A DNA stretch of 64,000 bases from Coprinopsis marcescibilis (Eukaryota > Basidiomycota > Agaricomycetes > Agaricales > Psathyrellaceae), in assembly GCA_004369085.1 (NCBI GenBank), contig ML210171.1:66904-130903 (forward strand), read 5' to 3'. The translations under genes were made by a program, and so were the position numbers. Below, one piece after another: positions 45,326 to 57,587 of this stretch; position 1 is the first letter of the stretch, and the number at the start of each line of letters is the position of its first letter. Under the pieces are notes generated by a model. That model made no database searches. It saw nothing but the letters and a program-made list of their open reading frames with translations, and was not told where the DNA came from.

Positions 45326-47983
45326 TGTGCCAGATGATGGACGTTCCTGACAAAGAGCATCAAATTCCCGGCCACGGTGCCGCGTTCCCTGCCTTGATGC
45401 GGTTCAGAATTCTTCCTCACACTACAATTCCCAGCTCTTGATGTATGATCTTCCGGTGGCTTCATCGTGCATAGTAGTTATGCCGCAGTGCAAAGGGTCG
45501 TCTTTCGCCAGTACTGTGCTCAAGCCCCAGAAAGTTGTTTCAGGTAACATGACGAGGTGTACCTAACCTGTTTCGTCCCCAGGCCAACGAGAGCATTCTC
45601 TAAAGAAGACTTGGACCATGTGCAGACTGTCCCAAAAGATTAAAAGCCACTGCGATCCGCTTCGTAGGGGTTTCTTGCTCAGATCGTTTCTTCAATGCAC
45701 CAGCTTGGAAATGGTACTGAGGACAAGTCGTCACTCAAACACAAGTTTCCGTTGATGCTCAGTAGAATTTCAAGTTTGCGCCCATTTCGGGGATTTACTG
45801 CAATTTAGCAAAGATCAACGTTAAAGTAAGTGGTATCCAGTCTTTGTCTTGATAAATTTCGAGGTGGCTTCGGCCTGGGCCAAAATGAGGCGTAGCATGC
45901 GCCGAAACCTTACAAGACAGCTGGCGGATTTCGCCAGCTTGGAAGATTGAAGAGTATTCTGCACCCCTTTGAGGACTTCCGCTAGCAGGCATGCATCAGA
46001 CGGTTCATGGCCATACTTTCGACGTCATCCTAACGCTTCACAGCGAATTAGAATACAGACTTCATTCCTTCTGCCGATGACCAAGGATAAGGAATTCATC
46101 CATTAGGCCAAAGATACATGCGGGATTGGAAATCCAACTTTTCTCGACGGCAGCTTCGTAGCAGCTTGTAACTGATATCAAGGAGTACTGAGTTCTGAGT
46201 GTCTCTGTCGTTGCATCGTTGCATTTTTACATTGTGATATTTGATTTCGCGAGCCTTCTCTAAATATGTCGACGAGCACTCTGAGTCAGGAGCGCATTTT
46301 TCAGAGATTTAATGGCGCACAATGCGACAATACCCATACGCACATTGCGTATAGTAGTAAAGAAATTGACATGACCCGCTCAAAAAAGCTCACCGGATTG
46401 AAGGAGTGCTTCCATTTCAATGTCTGACTGCGCTCCGATGCCCTTGCGTGGGGGGCATTCGATTTTTCTTCCAGTTTGTAAGTAGTCTTCCCTGTGGTCA
46501 GCCGTGGTAACTAACCATTAGGCCTGCCGCCTGAGTACTGAGTCAAGTTAATTGTAGACCTATCTCCATCAATTGCCCCGCGTTGCCTAACAACGGGCGC
46601 TTGAACGGACGACGGCTCCGAAGGTCAAGTCAGTGACGGATGCGCAGGTTCCGGTTTCAGCGCCTGGAAACTTCGAGAAGTACTTTACATAATGTAGAGT
46701 CACGATGAGGGGCTTGTATACATAGTTGTGGTGGGAAACGAGTGACCGCACAGTCACCGGCGAATTTCTCGGTCTCTTCCTGCTGCGGAAGTGCACTTAT
46801 AATAGGCCGGATCAAGGGCTGATAGGGCATGCATTTGGCATGCATCATGTGTTGGGTCCGACTAGTACGATACCACTGACCAATCCGTCGCAGAGTTAGC
46901 AAAAGTATATCGCCAACACAGCCTACAGGCCAACACCGGCGACGGCTTGGGCGGGTGTTCTTGAATTGACACCGACTAACATCCACCTTCGTTCATAATG
47001 GAGATGAGCCCCTTCTCATAAACCCACATTATTTCAAAACTATGACTACAAGCCAGCTGCATGAGCCAAGTTGCCAGCCAATGAAATCTCCTAGCCCAAA
47101 CTTCAGGCTTCGGCATTTCCCGGGCGCGCTTGATTCGGAGAGTCGTCGTGACTCCTGTTGACTTGACTCTTCTTACGACCTCCGTTTGGTCAATGTCCAC
47201 TGGTTTTGCGGGGGTAGGACAAGATGATGAGTCAGAAAAGGTACGATTCTGCAAAATCAACCAATATGACGATAGAGAAATGACGCTCACTAGTCCTTAA
47301 ATCAGGGTGGATTACTCATGGAAGAGAGAGGGAGGCGAGCCCGAAGCTACTACCACGACCTTGTTACGCGTTTTTCTTGTGTCATTCAAAAACAATCACC
47401 TCATTGCATGCCGCGCAACCGGTTCTGTTGTAACCATATGTGGTTGAATGACCTGTAAACTGCCCCTACTATGTCAAGCGACTTTGTCGAGCTCGGGGCC
47501 ATGTCCAGTTAACCTTGGCTTCCGGGCGCGACAGACGGTCACTCCTTTGTGTACGCGCAGGTTGAGACCATTGGTTGAGCCCGATGGGTCTGACGGGCGC
47601 TAGTGTGGAGCCACTCCTTGGAGAGTTTCGCACCTTTTCGTTGTTTCAGGGCTTTATCGCTTACTCATTTGGCGGAATATCGGATTCCCGCAGCAGCAAG
47701 TTGCGTACACATCTCCCTGAATGGTCCAATGTTTTATATAACCCTATCAGTCTACACACATTCATTGCAACACATGCCGAGATAAATCGTGTACCATTCG
47801 GGTCGACCGTGACACGAGGAGATGTGTGTCGAATCCTTTCATCAATGCGTCCATCTCGGTCCTGATCTAAATCCAATTGAAGGGTGGTTTGCGGTGTAAT
47901 TTGTATCGTGGAGTGACCGGGTTGTTTAAAGGCAGGCAAAGTTTGACTAAACTTGACTGCAGTTCTCCCCATTCCTCGCACCC
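45326..47983. other. Intergenic, about 2.7 kb
   Basis: Divergent promoter region of PFD1 (minus) and ABC transporter C (plus). Open frames at 46657-46986 and 46976-47290 (minus) lack any recognisable domain. A CCAAT motif (47726-47730) and a TTTATATA (47733-47740) lie about 245 bp upstream of the transporter C start, in addition to the proximal TTTAAA. Confidence 0.5.
47925..47930 (+). promoter_or_regulatory. TATA-like box of ABC transporter C
   Basis: TTTAAA in the context TGTTTAAAGGC, 54-59 bp upstream of the ATG at 47984, matching the position of the equivalent boxes of transporters A and B. Confidence 0.5.
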
Positions 47984-50900
47984 ATGGCGTCCGTCCCGGT
48001 GTCTGTGGCAGACGTTGAGACGATCACTCTCAACGACCAAACCTCTAGATATGGGAGCTCACGAGGCCAACACCCCACTGATGACGTTGTGACCCGCGCT
48101 GAGGCAGACTTCAGCGCACTTTCTCGACAGCTGTCCCGCAGCAGCGCAAAGCGCCTTCCGAAGCATGCCTCCGGAGACGAACTCGAAAAGGGTGCTCAAG
48201 AATCTGAGCAATTCGACCTAAGGGAATATCTTATGTCCTCTAACGATGCCAACCAACGTGCAGGAATCAAGCACAAGGTTCATACCCAACACTTTTACAA
48301 AACCCAAGGTTGTTAACTTGACAAATCAACAGAAAGTCGGCGTCGTATGGGAAGACCTCCAGGTCGAAGTTCCAGAAAGCATCTCGAACAAAGTGAGTTG
48401 CACTACGTCGAAACGTTTCTGGTCAACTCTCTGACACGCAAGTATATCAGATATTCGTCCCCACCCTTGCAAGCAAGTGATTTCTTGCAAATCTGTTGGG
48501 CGATATTTACTAATTAAGTATCCAGCCGAAACACTTATGTTCTTCCTAATGCCTGTGCTTTCGCTTATGGGATTAATACGCTCCCTTTTGCCACTAAAGC
48601 CTAAGCAGATCAAGACAGAGCCCGTTGTTCATAGGTAAGTGGCCGTTTCAGCCTGTGTTTGGTCGCAGTTATCAACGAGCCCAACAGAGCGTCCGGTGTT
48701 TTGAAGCCTGGAGAGATGTGCCTCGTTCTCGGTTGCCCCGGTGCAGGCTGTACCACGTTCCTGAAGGTGATCGCTAACCAAAGAGAGGAATTCGCCAAGG
48801 TCGATGGCGACGTACTCTACGCTGGAATAAGTGCCGATGAAATGCAGAAATATTATAAAGGAGAGGTGGTTTACAACCAGGAAGGTTCGTTGCACCTTTC
48901 CGTCTCTCTGTTAAATCAGGATGAGATACTTACGATGAACCCTTAGATGATGTCCATATCCCAACTTTGACTGTTGGCCAAACTCTGCAATTTGCTCTAT
49001 CCACAAAAACTCCAGGTCCAAATGGTCGTCTTCCTGGAATCTCAAAGGAACAATTTAACAGCGAAGTCGAGGATACATTATTGCGCATGCTGAACATCCC
49101 TCACAGCAAAAATACCCTCGTCGGTGACGCATTTGTTCGAGGGGTTTCGGGAGGCGAGCGCAAGCGTGTTAGCATCGGTGAAATGATGGCAACCCGTGCT
49201 CGTGTCCAATCTTGGGATAACTCTACTAGGGGACTGGACGCGTCTACTGCCCTGGATTTTGTTCGCAGCCTACGTGTGATGACAGACGTTCTCGGTCAAA
49301 CCACGTTTGTTACTTTGTGAGTCACGTTTCAACATATTACCGTCAAAGATTTCTCATTCACCGTTTCCAGGTATCAAGCCAGCGAGAGCATCTACCAACT
49401 GTTCGACAAAGTCCTGCTCATTGATGGTGGCCGACAAGTCTTCTACGGACCCCCTGCTGAGGCTCGCGCATATTTCGAGAATCTCGGATACAAATCCCTT
49501 CCCCGACAAACCACCGCTGATTATTTGACCGGATGTACTGATGTGAATGAACGCCAGTATGCTCCTGGTCGGTCGACCAACAATACTCCATCCACCCCGG
49601 AAGCATTGGAACAAGCCTTCCGACAGTCTCGCTTTGGGAAAGAAAATAACGACGCCGTTGGAAAATACAAACTGTACATGGAGACTGAGAAGGCTGATCA
49701 AGAAGCTTTCCGCGCTGCGGTTGCTGCAGATAAGAAGCGTGGTGTCTCTGCCAGCAGTCCCTACACTCTTGGGTTTTCGGGCCAGGTCTGGGCATTAACC
49801 AAACGGCAATTCCAAATGCGTCTCCAGAACAGTTTCCAGCTTCGAAGCAGCTTCTTCTTCGCTATTGTGAGTTCTTTGCGTCAGTCTTTGCCACATTTAT
49901 TGAATTGGAGTCAAGGTTCTTTCATTGATCACTGGTGCTGCATTTTACGACCAACCCCTCTCGTCCAGCGGGGCTTTCACTCGCGGAAGGTAGGCAATCT
50001 TACTGGTTAACTACATTTTATCTGATGCTCATCATTGAACTTTTTGATTGGTAGTGTCATTTTCATGGCCTTATTGACCACCTGTTTGGACGCATTCACT
50101 GAAATGCCGAGTCAGATGATGGGGCGTCCGGTTCTTCGAAAGCAGGTATGTTATCCAGGTTCCATGAAAAATATACTTGGTTTAAGTTATCCCTCTCACA
50201 GACAGAGTATGGACTATATAGACCATCGGTGATTTCATTGGCCAACCTACTCGCGGATCTACCATTTTCTGCAATTAGGGTGTTGATTTACAACGTCCCA
50301 GTGTACTTCCTGTCTGGACTGCATCGATCCGCGGGGGCATTCTTTACATTCCACCTGTTCAACTATGTTGCTTTTTTGAGCATGCAGGCCCTCTTCAGGT
50401 TGTTTGGATTTATCTGCTTCGACCCTAACTCGGCGTTCCGATTGGCGGTTTTCTGTATCCCGAATTTGTGAGTGTGTTGAGAATTAGGCAGTGTCGAAGA
50501 GTACTAATCTTTGTCGCCTTAGTGTCCAATACTGTGGCTACACCATCCCCGTCTTAGACATGAAGCGATGGCTATTCTGGATCGTACGTGCTGGTTGAAA
50601 GCCTTTCAAGTGTATAAGCTGACATGGATTTGTAGTATTATATCAATCCTTTATCTTATGGTGTGTATCGTTCATTTATTCACGGAGTACTGCTGATGTT
50701 CTATCCCTTAGCCTGGCAGGCATGCATGACGAACGAGTTTATGCGCATCGCTGTATGTTGCAGTTATTTCACTCGTTTTTCCATGCATTTCTGATCATTA
50801 TCATACAGTTCCCCTGCGACGGAGCGTCAGTAATTCCCAGAAACGGGCTTGGAATCACAAAGTTCCCGTACGTCAGCAACCTATTGTCGCCAAAATTCGT

Positions 50901-53818
50901 TCGCTGACACCATTCTAGGACCGATCTCGGGCTGAACCAGGCCTGTACTGTGTTCGGCGCAAAGGCGGGCAATGTGCTTATACAAGGAGTCGACTACCTG
51001 CGTGTTGGCTATGAGATCGATGCCAGCGACATTTGGCGTCGTAACTTGCCAGTCCTCATTGGGTTCTTCCTGTTTTTCCAGGCACTTCAGATCTTTGCCC
51101 TGGAGTTTTATCCAGTATGTCGCGAAGTACACTAGCGGTGGTTCAATTCTGACCTTCTTCGCATAATAGCAATATGGGTATATGCCATCGTTTAGGATTT
51201 GGGCACCAGAGAACGATGAAATTCGAGGCCTCAATCAGGCTCAAGTGGAGAGACGGCAGCGCAAAGACATTGCGAAGGAGAAGGAGGAAGCTTTTGGCCG
51301 TAACAGGTAAGTTTTATCTTCTGTTGTCTTTGCCTGTGATTATGCTCATATGCGAAACTTAAATAGGACTAAAGTCAATACCAGCCATTCAGGGAGGGCC
51401 TTGACCTGGGAAAGCCTCAACTATACCGTCCCGGTTCCTGGTGGTCAACGGCGGTTACTCAATGACATCTACGGCTACGTGAAGCCTGGCACGTTGACTG
51501 CTTTAATGGGAGCCAGCGGTGCCGGAAAGACGACATGCCTGGACGTTCTGGCTCAGCGCAAGAATATCGGTGTGATCACTGGGGATGTCTTGGTCAATGG
51601 ACGCCCGCTTCCTTTGGATTTTGCCCGAGGCACGGCGTATGGTATGTTTACTCGATTATCTGTTAAGACGCAACTCTAATGAAGTTTCGTTAGCCGAACA
51701 AATGGATGTACATGAAATGACGGCGACTGTGCGAGAGGCGTTACGATTCTCAGCATATCTCAGACAGCCAGCTTCTGTTCCCAAGGAAGAGAAGGACGCC
51801 TATGTCGAAGACTTGATCGAGCTTTTGGAGCTTCAAAACTTGACGGAAGCATTGGTGTTTAGCTTGAGCGTCGAGGCCCGTAAACGATTGACAATCGGCG
51901 TCGAACTTGCTAGCAAACCAGAGCTATTGCTGTTCTTGGATGAGCCTACCTCTGGATTGGATGCACAAAGGTCCGTGAATGTTACCATTCGACGACGGGC
52001 CAAGGTGTACTGACAATTGCGATGTAGCGCATGGAACCTCGTCCGTTTCCTCAGGCAGCTGGCCGACCAGGGTCAAGCTATCCTCTGCACGATCCATCAG
52101 CCGTCCTCGCTCCTATTTGAGAGTTTCGACCGGTTGTTGCTGTTGGAACGTGGCGGAGAGACCGTTTACTTTGGGGAGATTGGAGAAGATTCCCGGGTCA
52201 TCCGAGAGTACTTCGCTGATCACGGCGCGGTATGCCCTCCGGATGCAAACCCTGCCGAGTATATGCTTGAAGCCATCGGAGCCGGTGTAACACCACGGAT
52301 TGGAGACAAGGATTGGAAAGACGTTTGGCTGGAGTCTGCTGAATTCAAACAGGTCCTCAGGGAGATTGAAGAGATTAAAACAGAGGGCCTGAGACGACCT
52401 GAACCAAATAAAGGCGATGTTACTACATGTAGGTGCCTTGTGATTGCTAGTAAAGGAACGTCATACTGATATGCTGTTTCAGACGCCACTTCCTTCTCTT
52501 ATCAACTTAGGATAGTTGGATGGAGGAGCATGCTGGCCCTCTGGAGAACTCCGAACTCGATCTTCACCCGTCTCTATAGCAGTGCTTTTATCTCCCTCTT
52601 CATTTCCCTGTCGTTTTTGCAGCTGGGGAACAGTGTCAGGGATATGCAGTACAGACTTTTCTCTATGTGCGTATCTCTTGTGGCAATCCTTCGATTCATG
52701 CTGTTTATCCTCCGTTTTCAGATTCTGGCTTGTCGTTCTCCCTTCTATCACACTGGCTCAGGCCATCCCTGCTTTCATCATGGCTCGAGGTAACCACCCT
52801 TCTATCTGTTCTTAATAACTGCGCTAACCGGAAACCTTGTAGGAACATTCATTCGAGGTAGACCATTTTCGCATTTCTGTCTCGTTCATCGTCTGACCCA
52901 AATTTCTACCAGAATCCTCTGGTCAAATCTACTCCCCGTATGTCTTTGCCATTGCGCAGCTGTACGGCGAAATCCCATATTCTATTTTATGCGGTTTCCT
53001 CTATTGGGTTTTGATGGTATGTACCTCCTCTTGCTGCTGTGTTGTGATACTAACACTTAATACAGGTTTACCCGACAGGGTTTGGGCAAGGCGATGCTGG
53101 CGTAAACGGAACTGGTTTCCAACTCCTGATCGCCATATTTATGGTGTTCTTTGGTGTTTCCCTTGGCCAATTCATTGGAGCGCTTTCTCCAAGTTTCGAA
53201 GTCGGGCTCCTAACAATCCCTACCATAAACACCGTTCTTTCCCTCTTCAGCGGTGTCACCATCCCATACCCCGTTCTTCAGTCCTTTTGGCACTGGCTGT
53301 ACGAAGTCAGCCCATACACTCGCACGCTTGCTGCCATGTTGTCAACCGAACTGACGTAAGTCTCTTTCTTCCCCCTTGTATGACCAGCTCCTCACTTTGA
53401 ACTCTAGTGGCCTGACTATCCGCTGCAACATGGACGAGTTCGCCATTTTCAGCCCGCCATCTGGAGAATCCTGTGCTAGCTGGGCTCAAGAATTTGTGGA
53501 TGTGTTTGGAGGATATCTTGATAATCCCAACGACACCTCCGCTTGCCGCTACTGCCAATTCAAGGTCGGAGATGAGTTCTTCCTTCCGTTGAATATCAGA
53601 TACTCGAACAGGTGGCGCGACGCCTTTATCTTGTTCTCGTTCATTGGTCAGTCTTGTGAGCTCTCTGTACAACGACACCGCTGACGATTTATGCGGAAAC
53701 TTTAGTGTTCAACATCATCGGTACTGTTGGTGAGTGATTATCTCTGCAGTGTTTCGTCATAAGAAATAACAACCTCCGTTTAGTTGCGTCAAGGCTCCTG
53801 CGTTATGCCAAACGCTGA
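47984..53818 (+). CDS. PDR-type full-size ABC transporter C (ABCG efflux pump)
   Basis: Third paralogue, starting [20 protein letters not shown] at 47984 and ending [11 protein letters not shown]. The pre-NBD1 region has [23 protein letters not shown]1: Walker [10 protein letters not shown] (Cys for Lys), signature [19 protein letters not shown], Walker B reads [13 protein letters not shown] where A and B have CWDNS, switch Tyr. NBD2: [57 protein letters not shown]1 has [20 protein letters not shown]; the late Cys-rich loop is [20 protein letters not shown]. The splice sites I checked stay in frame (YINPLSY to [14 protein letters not shown]). Same strand as B and 3.6 kb beyond its end, so a tandem duplication is likely, with PFD1 between them. 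Confidence 0.88.
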
Positions 53819-55057
53819 GTACCCGGTACCTGCGCTCTCAAGCAATATACTCCGGATGACTTCTTAATCCTGCGTTTGCACTCATAGGCTCTCATACTTC
53901 CATTTCTTTCCCCACCTGCGCATCCATCTTTACTTATTTGCACCAACGGTTGGTTTACACCGTTTCAACACGGATATTTGTATATCAGTAGGAGTACCAC
54001 ATATTACCATAATATACTCCGTCGACTGAAAAACATTACAAGACAACGGGACGTTGAAAAGAGTTCCGCTTCAACGTACTTTTGCACTGCTTCCGATACC
54101 TGTTGAAATCTTCGAACCTTGATATGTTGACCGCCAATAAACTGTTATCCATTCCATATACAGTTGGAATAAATCACTGAAGAATACGACGATGGGAATA
54201 AGTAATCCACAAGGCTACACTATCGATCAACGCGAGGGCCTTTGCTTTTGCTGATCTGGGTGATGTCAGACCTGCACTGAAATAAGCGCCGAAAGCCGAA
54301 AGCCCGTGACAGTTAAAATGCTGGCTCTGAGCCATGTAAACGGCAAGTTCTAGGCTAGAGACAGCTTGGAGAGGTAGAGGGGAAAGTATAAGAACTGCTG
54401 AAGGGCTGGGAAGACGTAATCCGCGTTTCAATATTATTTCCGCGTAGAAACCAGGAAGACGCCCTACTTCTAACGGGGGGTCATCAGTGACGCGAGTGTT
54501 TGGATTACGCTTGCTCATGTCTGTACGGGAGTCCCTGATTCATCACCCAGTAATTGTTGTTGCCCGTGGGGCGTCCGGCCACGTACCACACCGAAGAACG
54601 AAGGTGAGCTAACCGCGTGAAAGCTCAACGATATTACTACCAGTGAGGAACTTGTCACGGCGATAGCTCTGTTTCAACCAATCATAAACTTCAGCTCGAA
54701 AGGAACAAACGTCAATGTCGACTGAAAGTAACTGCTCTCCAGATGGAGCTACCTCCTCACATACCAACTGAAAAATCTCTCATGCTCCAACTAATGTCCC
54801 AGTTGGGCTCAAAGCCTATGTATGTAAAAACGGTAGCGGCCTAATCGCTACTACAGTCATATTTGGTCGGTGAGCTTAGATCCTGCTTTTCAGGGATGGC
54901 CCGGCAATTGTTCTCTTAGTAATAGGTTAACAACGCAGTGGAAATTAGATAAATATATATCACAATCATCCGAAGATATGTTGGCAGGTACCATCGTGAT
55001 TAGAATTTAGCGACCCTACAATTGAAATACTACAAATGATTTACGCCTGCTTCGTGC
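53819..55057. other. Intergenic, about 1.2 kb, convergent 3' ends
   Basis: Between the ends of ABC transporter C and the TPR gene. No coding sequence or RNA gene is recognised. Confidence 0.55.
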
Positions 55058-57149
55058 TCATGGTATTGCCCGTTCAATCCGAGCAGTAGATTTAATCGTT
55101 ACCCTCCCTTGCGCTATATCCTTCATCTGTCTCTCTTCGAAATCTGATACATCCTCCAAATAAATCACCAGCGAGTTCTCAGTCCTTGGAATTTGCCATA
55201 AGTCCAATGCCTGCGGGATCGCTAGGCGAATGCGTTTGCACATTGGAAGTATATCTCCCAGAGTCGCATTGGCATTGCACAAGCAGTCCAGTGCCATGCG
55301 AAGGAAATGTGCGTGATTTTCATCGTCACTTGGATACAAGCTCCCGGCCTTCTCGTAGAATTCGGCAGCTCGTCGATATGTGGCCAACGATTGAGCGGGA
55401 CATTCTTTCTCAGCTCTCATGGCATCGCAAGCATGACACCAACCAAGGATGCTAAAATCGTTAACTCTGGCTTTGTCGTGGCTATAGAAGTGAAATACCT
55501 TAGTGCGCTGGCTTTGGGGTATGTCCAGAATGCCGAACGAATTCCTCGGAACTTGTCTCCCGTGAGCTCCGCTGAGGCAGGGTTCAAGTCTACGTCCGCA
55601 ATAATATATCTGGCAAGCTGGGAAATGTCGTTGAGGGTAAATGGTAGCTGGGACGTGCGCTTCTCGATCAGGGCCTTCTGCATGTTCACCATCTTCAGCC
55701 GTTTGATTCCTCGAATGTAGGATTTTTCAAACACGGCACCGCGCTCGTTTCTATTGACTTGACTCCACTGACGGCATCCCCATTCCAATACTTCGATTGC
55801 GGCAGTGTACAATCCATGTGCAACGTCTCTGTGACCCTCAAAATGAGACTTAATAAAGGCTTTCACAACCCAAATCCTACGCTGATATCAGACAACGCAG
55901 TGAGAGTGAAGTTACAGTAGTTACCTGACTGTGACTGCAATGGCTGGTCTCGTATCACTCCACCCCATATTCCGCAATCGGGCCATAGATTTCTGCTTCG
56001 CAAATTCAGGGTCTCCTTTCTCTGACCACCCTCCAAGTACCTCCTCTTCAAACGCACCTAAAGGAATCACTTATGAATATGCCTATTTTCAATTACTGAC
56101 TGGGACTTGCATTGGTTTGTGAACATATCTATCCACCTCATTTCATCGATATGAAACACCCTTTCATCTGCTATAATAGCGTTACAGAGCGCTTCGATTC
56201 CCTTAAGTAGTTGTTGAGCAATCAATACCAGTACTACCAAGGAAAAATGAACCTACGCCTAACTTTCCACCCCATTCTGCTCCCACTAACGGCGAGACCT
56301 TAACTCTCAACGCATTCAAAATGTCGACGCCTGTCCTAAATTCCTGGAAGGCATTCAGGTTGGGCCCTGGGGGTCGTTCAGATTTAGTAAACTGCGCATA
56401 CTGAATAAGCCTCCAGGATCACAAAAGCCTGGTACTAGGTCGTCAACATCTTATAACCTAGCCAGTGTAACTAGACGTACACTTGATTCATTCTCTTGCG
56501 CCATTTTTTCGCATTCCACTGCTTTGGCTCTGTCCCATGGCATAGCAACAGCTGGATTTTCCCGCTGTGACTGGGCAACCTGAGCGGATGCGATTCCTTC
56601 GATGTATCGATCTTTCAGCTTCCTTTCTAAAAGGGTTAACCTGGCCTCATTCACTGGCAAGTACTTCAATGCCTCTTGGAATGAATTAATGCAGAATTCC
56701 CAGTCTCGTAGACCCTAAAATAGAAATGAAGCGTCGATGAAGGACCATAGCGAAGACCAGAGATTCTTACCTGGGCCGCTACCCCAAGACGCCCCCAGGC
56801 TTTCGAGTACTTGGGATCCAAGTCAATTGCCTATATATTTTATCATCAGGAGTGGGACCGTCACGCATTGCTGTGGGACAAATCACCTTTTGACAGTCCC
56901 AAGCGGCGTCGAGGTACCTGAATTTGAAATTGTTCAACATAACCCGGTTGCCTAGAACTTAGAAATGTCGCATCCAACTCACCGATTTTGGGCGACGTGT
57001 ACAGCAGCCCGGTTTGCGTAAAGAATAGGATTTGTAGGATCGCTCGTTATGGCCTCTGTAAACTTTTGGCGCGCCTCATTGTATCTGGAGCGATAATAGA
57101 GATCGTTTCCTTCTTCTTTGAGTTTTGCCGAAAGCTCTGTGCTGGTCAT
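55058..57149 (-). CDS. TPR-repeat protein with a basidiomycete-type C-terminal region
   Basis: ATG 57149 gives MTSTELSAKLKEEGNDLYYR followed by tetratricopeptide repeats near residues 5-115: YNEARQKFTEAITSDPTNPI, LYANRAAVHVAQNR, CQKAIDLDPKYSKAWGRLGV and INSFQEALKYLP, the co-chaperone-type clamp pattern seen in Sti1, Sgt2 and similar proteins. The middle is charged (RKLKDRYIEGIASAQVAQSQ). The C-terminal half is helical and again TPR-like (GLYTAAIEVLEWGCRQW, SLATYRRAAEFYEKAGSLYP) and ends TARIERAIP. At least five introns are present; I did not fix all borders. The C-terminal region is not a domain I can name. Its 5' end faces SNU114 across 438 bp. Confidence 0.72.
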
Positions 57150-57587
57150 TTCTGAGGGATCGCTGGCGAGTTTGAGAGCAAAACATGGCTAGGATGTGAG
57201 GGCATTATAAGTCAAGGCCGTTTTCTTGATAGAAGGTCTGTTCCCTGCCACGCTCAGAGCCCGATATCATCTGGACGTATTTGCCTGATATGAATTGCAT
57301 TCTAGAAGCTGCATCACAAATTTAAGATTTCCGACAGAACGTGAAGAAACGACAGACATGGCGTGGATTACGGTTGTGGCGGGGAATAAAGGTGAACAGG
57401 GGCTAGATCGACTAAACCGGAGTTCCAAATTTGTTACGCGTCAACAAGGCACAAATACAGGGAGGATTCTGTCACTCACTTTGATTCCAACCAGACCGTG
57501 TCCAACTGGTTTACTCCATTCTCGAAGCTTTCCACGGCATTATTGACGAGAAGAAACCCGCATTAATACCAGAAACCATTGACAAAA
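57150..57587. promoter_or_regulatory. Divergent promoter region of the TPR gene and SNU114
   Basis: 438 bp between two start codons pointing away from each other. No obvious TATA box; the part near the SNU114 start is AT-rich with CAAAAATG context at the ATG. Confidence 0.45.

Noticed and set aside
46657..47290. Overlapping minus-strand open frames between PFD1 and transporter C
   Set aside because: They overlap in different frames, lack domains and cannot be joined by convincing introns.
47726..47740. CCAAT plus TATATA pair as the core promoter of transporter C
   Set aside because: About 245 bp from the ATG, whereas a proximal TATA-like box has the same position in all three transporters; kept only as a possible upstream element.
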